Below, one piece after another: positions 14,477-14,880 of a stretch of DNA of 14,880 bases; position 1 is the stretch's first letter, and every line of letters begins with the position of its first letter. The position numbers and the translations under genes are program-made. Origin of the DNA: a bacterium (GTDB lineage Bacteria; Chloroflexota; Limnocylindria; Limnocylindrales; Limnocylindraceae); assembly GCA_009919365.1 (NCBI GenBank), contig RGBZ01000012.1:1-14880 (forward strand). Reading direction: 5' to 3'. Below the pieces are notes generated by a model. That model ran no database searches and was not told the DNA's origin. It saw only the letters and a program-made list of their open reading frames with translations.

Positions 14477-14880
14477 CTATTTGCGAGTTGCCGCAAAAGC
14501 GGCGGCCGCAATCCGGACCATGCTTGGATGCAAGGTTCCGAGCTTTGGAATTTGGCCGTGCGGTGCCCGGGGTGGGACCGAGAAGTAAACGTCGTTGAAC
14601 GGAAGTTCAAGCAGGTTTTTCATATCGAACTTGGTGTCGTAGCTCAAACCGGCACTGGCATAGGCAGCAGCGTGCTCGTTCTTTGAGATCCTGAATTCCC
14701 CACTGTAGAGGCGATCCGTCTTTTGGCTCGTCCCATACGCCACCCTTACGAAGATCCTGCCGTCGTCATCTACCTTGGTCGAAACAATGAGGCCAGGGCG
14801 TGGTTTGGGTTTGGGGTGAATGTTGTCGAGGAAGTGACACCAGACGATTTCGCCAGCCGTGGGTTCCAGCCAGCAGCGCA
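14477..14880 (-). CDS. PemK/MazF-like protein, start outside the window
   Basis: Partial gene; the 5' end lies beyond position 14880, and about 133 codons are visible to the TAG at 14477-14479. The visible protein begins with GEIVWCHF and KPKPRPGLIVS, the first strands and the Pro-Arg-Pro segment typical of PemK/MazF-type ribonuclease toxins, followed by RVAYGTSQKTDRLYSGEF. I recognise the pattern as a PemK-like family seen in proteobacteria, but with lower certainty than a textbook MazF. A GTG at 14743 is in frame but starts after the signature, so the true start must be upstream. A partner antitoxin gene, if any, would lie outside the window, because nothing suitable follows within it. Confidence 0.55.
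   Translation of the reverse strand, partial: RCWLEPTAGEIVWCHFLDNIHPKPKPRPGLIVSTKVDDDGRIFVRVAYGTSQKTDRLYSGEFRISKNEHAAAYASAGLSYDTKFDMKNLLELPFNDVYFSVPPRAPHGQIPKLGTLHPSMVRIAAAAFAATRK

Noticed and set aside
1..14880. CRISPR arrays, rRNA genes, intact tRNAs or insertion-sequence transposases.
   Set aside because: I saw no regularly spaced repeats, no conserved RNA blocks and no transposase motifs with flanking terminal repeats anywhere in the window.

Overview
The base composition (GC-rich), the Bug-type (TctC) solute receptor and the codon use suggest a proteobacterium, most likely a betaproteobacterium of the Burkholderiales. That assignment is inference: there is no rRNA or other marker gene in the window. 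The window is accessory metabolism: transport proteins, oxidoreductases and hydrolases with their own regulators, plus decayed genes in the gaps.

Layout. (1) 1-384: no recognisable gene. (2) 385-2794, minus strand: a Bug receptor gene followed by a cysteine-type sulfatase gene, 28 bp apart. Divergent from them is a LysR-type regulator gene (2909-3936, plus) broken by a -1 frameshift and an in-frame TAG. (3) 3937-4238: a gap with only an inverted repeat. (4) 4239-6033, minus: two tandem PhyH-type Fe(II)/2-oxoglutarate dioxygenases, preceded by a GntR/FCD regulator gene (6164-6853). (5) 7054-12710, plus: a compact operon encoding a TRAP transporter (DctP, DctQ and DctM, joined by ATGA overlaps), a large FAD-dependent oxidoreductase and an aspartate-nucleophile alpha/beta hydrolase, followed by a terminator-like hairpin. 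(6) 12711-13273: a gap with a 16-codon remnant. (7) 13274-14176, plus: a protein with the PanB (ketopantoate hydroxymethyltransferase) fold signature but without recognisable PanB metal ligands. (8) 14177-14476: a gap. (9) 14477-14880, minus: a PemK/MazF-like protein cut by the window edge.

How it may work together. Region 4-5 looks like one regulon. A nearly identical 19-bp element lies over the spacer and -10 box of two predicted sigma70-type promoters, one driving the PhyH pair and one driving the TRAP operon. The GntR regulator encoded between them is the obvious candidate to bind it. The inferred system takes up a small, probably carboxylated compound through the TRAP transporter, then acts on it with two hydroxylases, an FAD enzyme, a hydrolase and perhaps the PanB-like lyase or aldolase. 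I do not recognise this combination as a described pathway, and the substrate cannot be read from the sequence.
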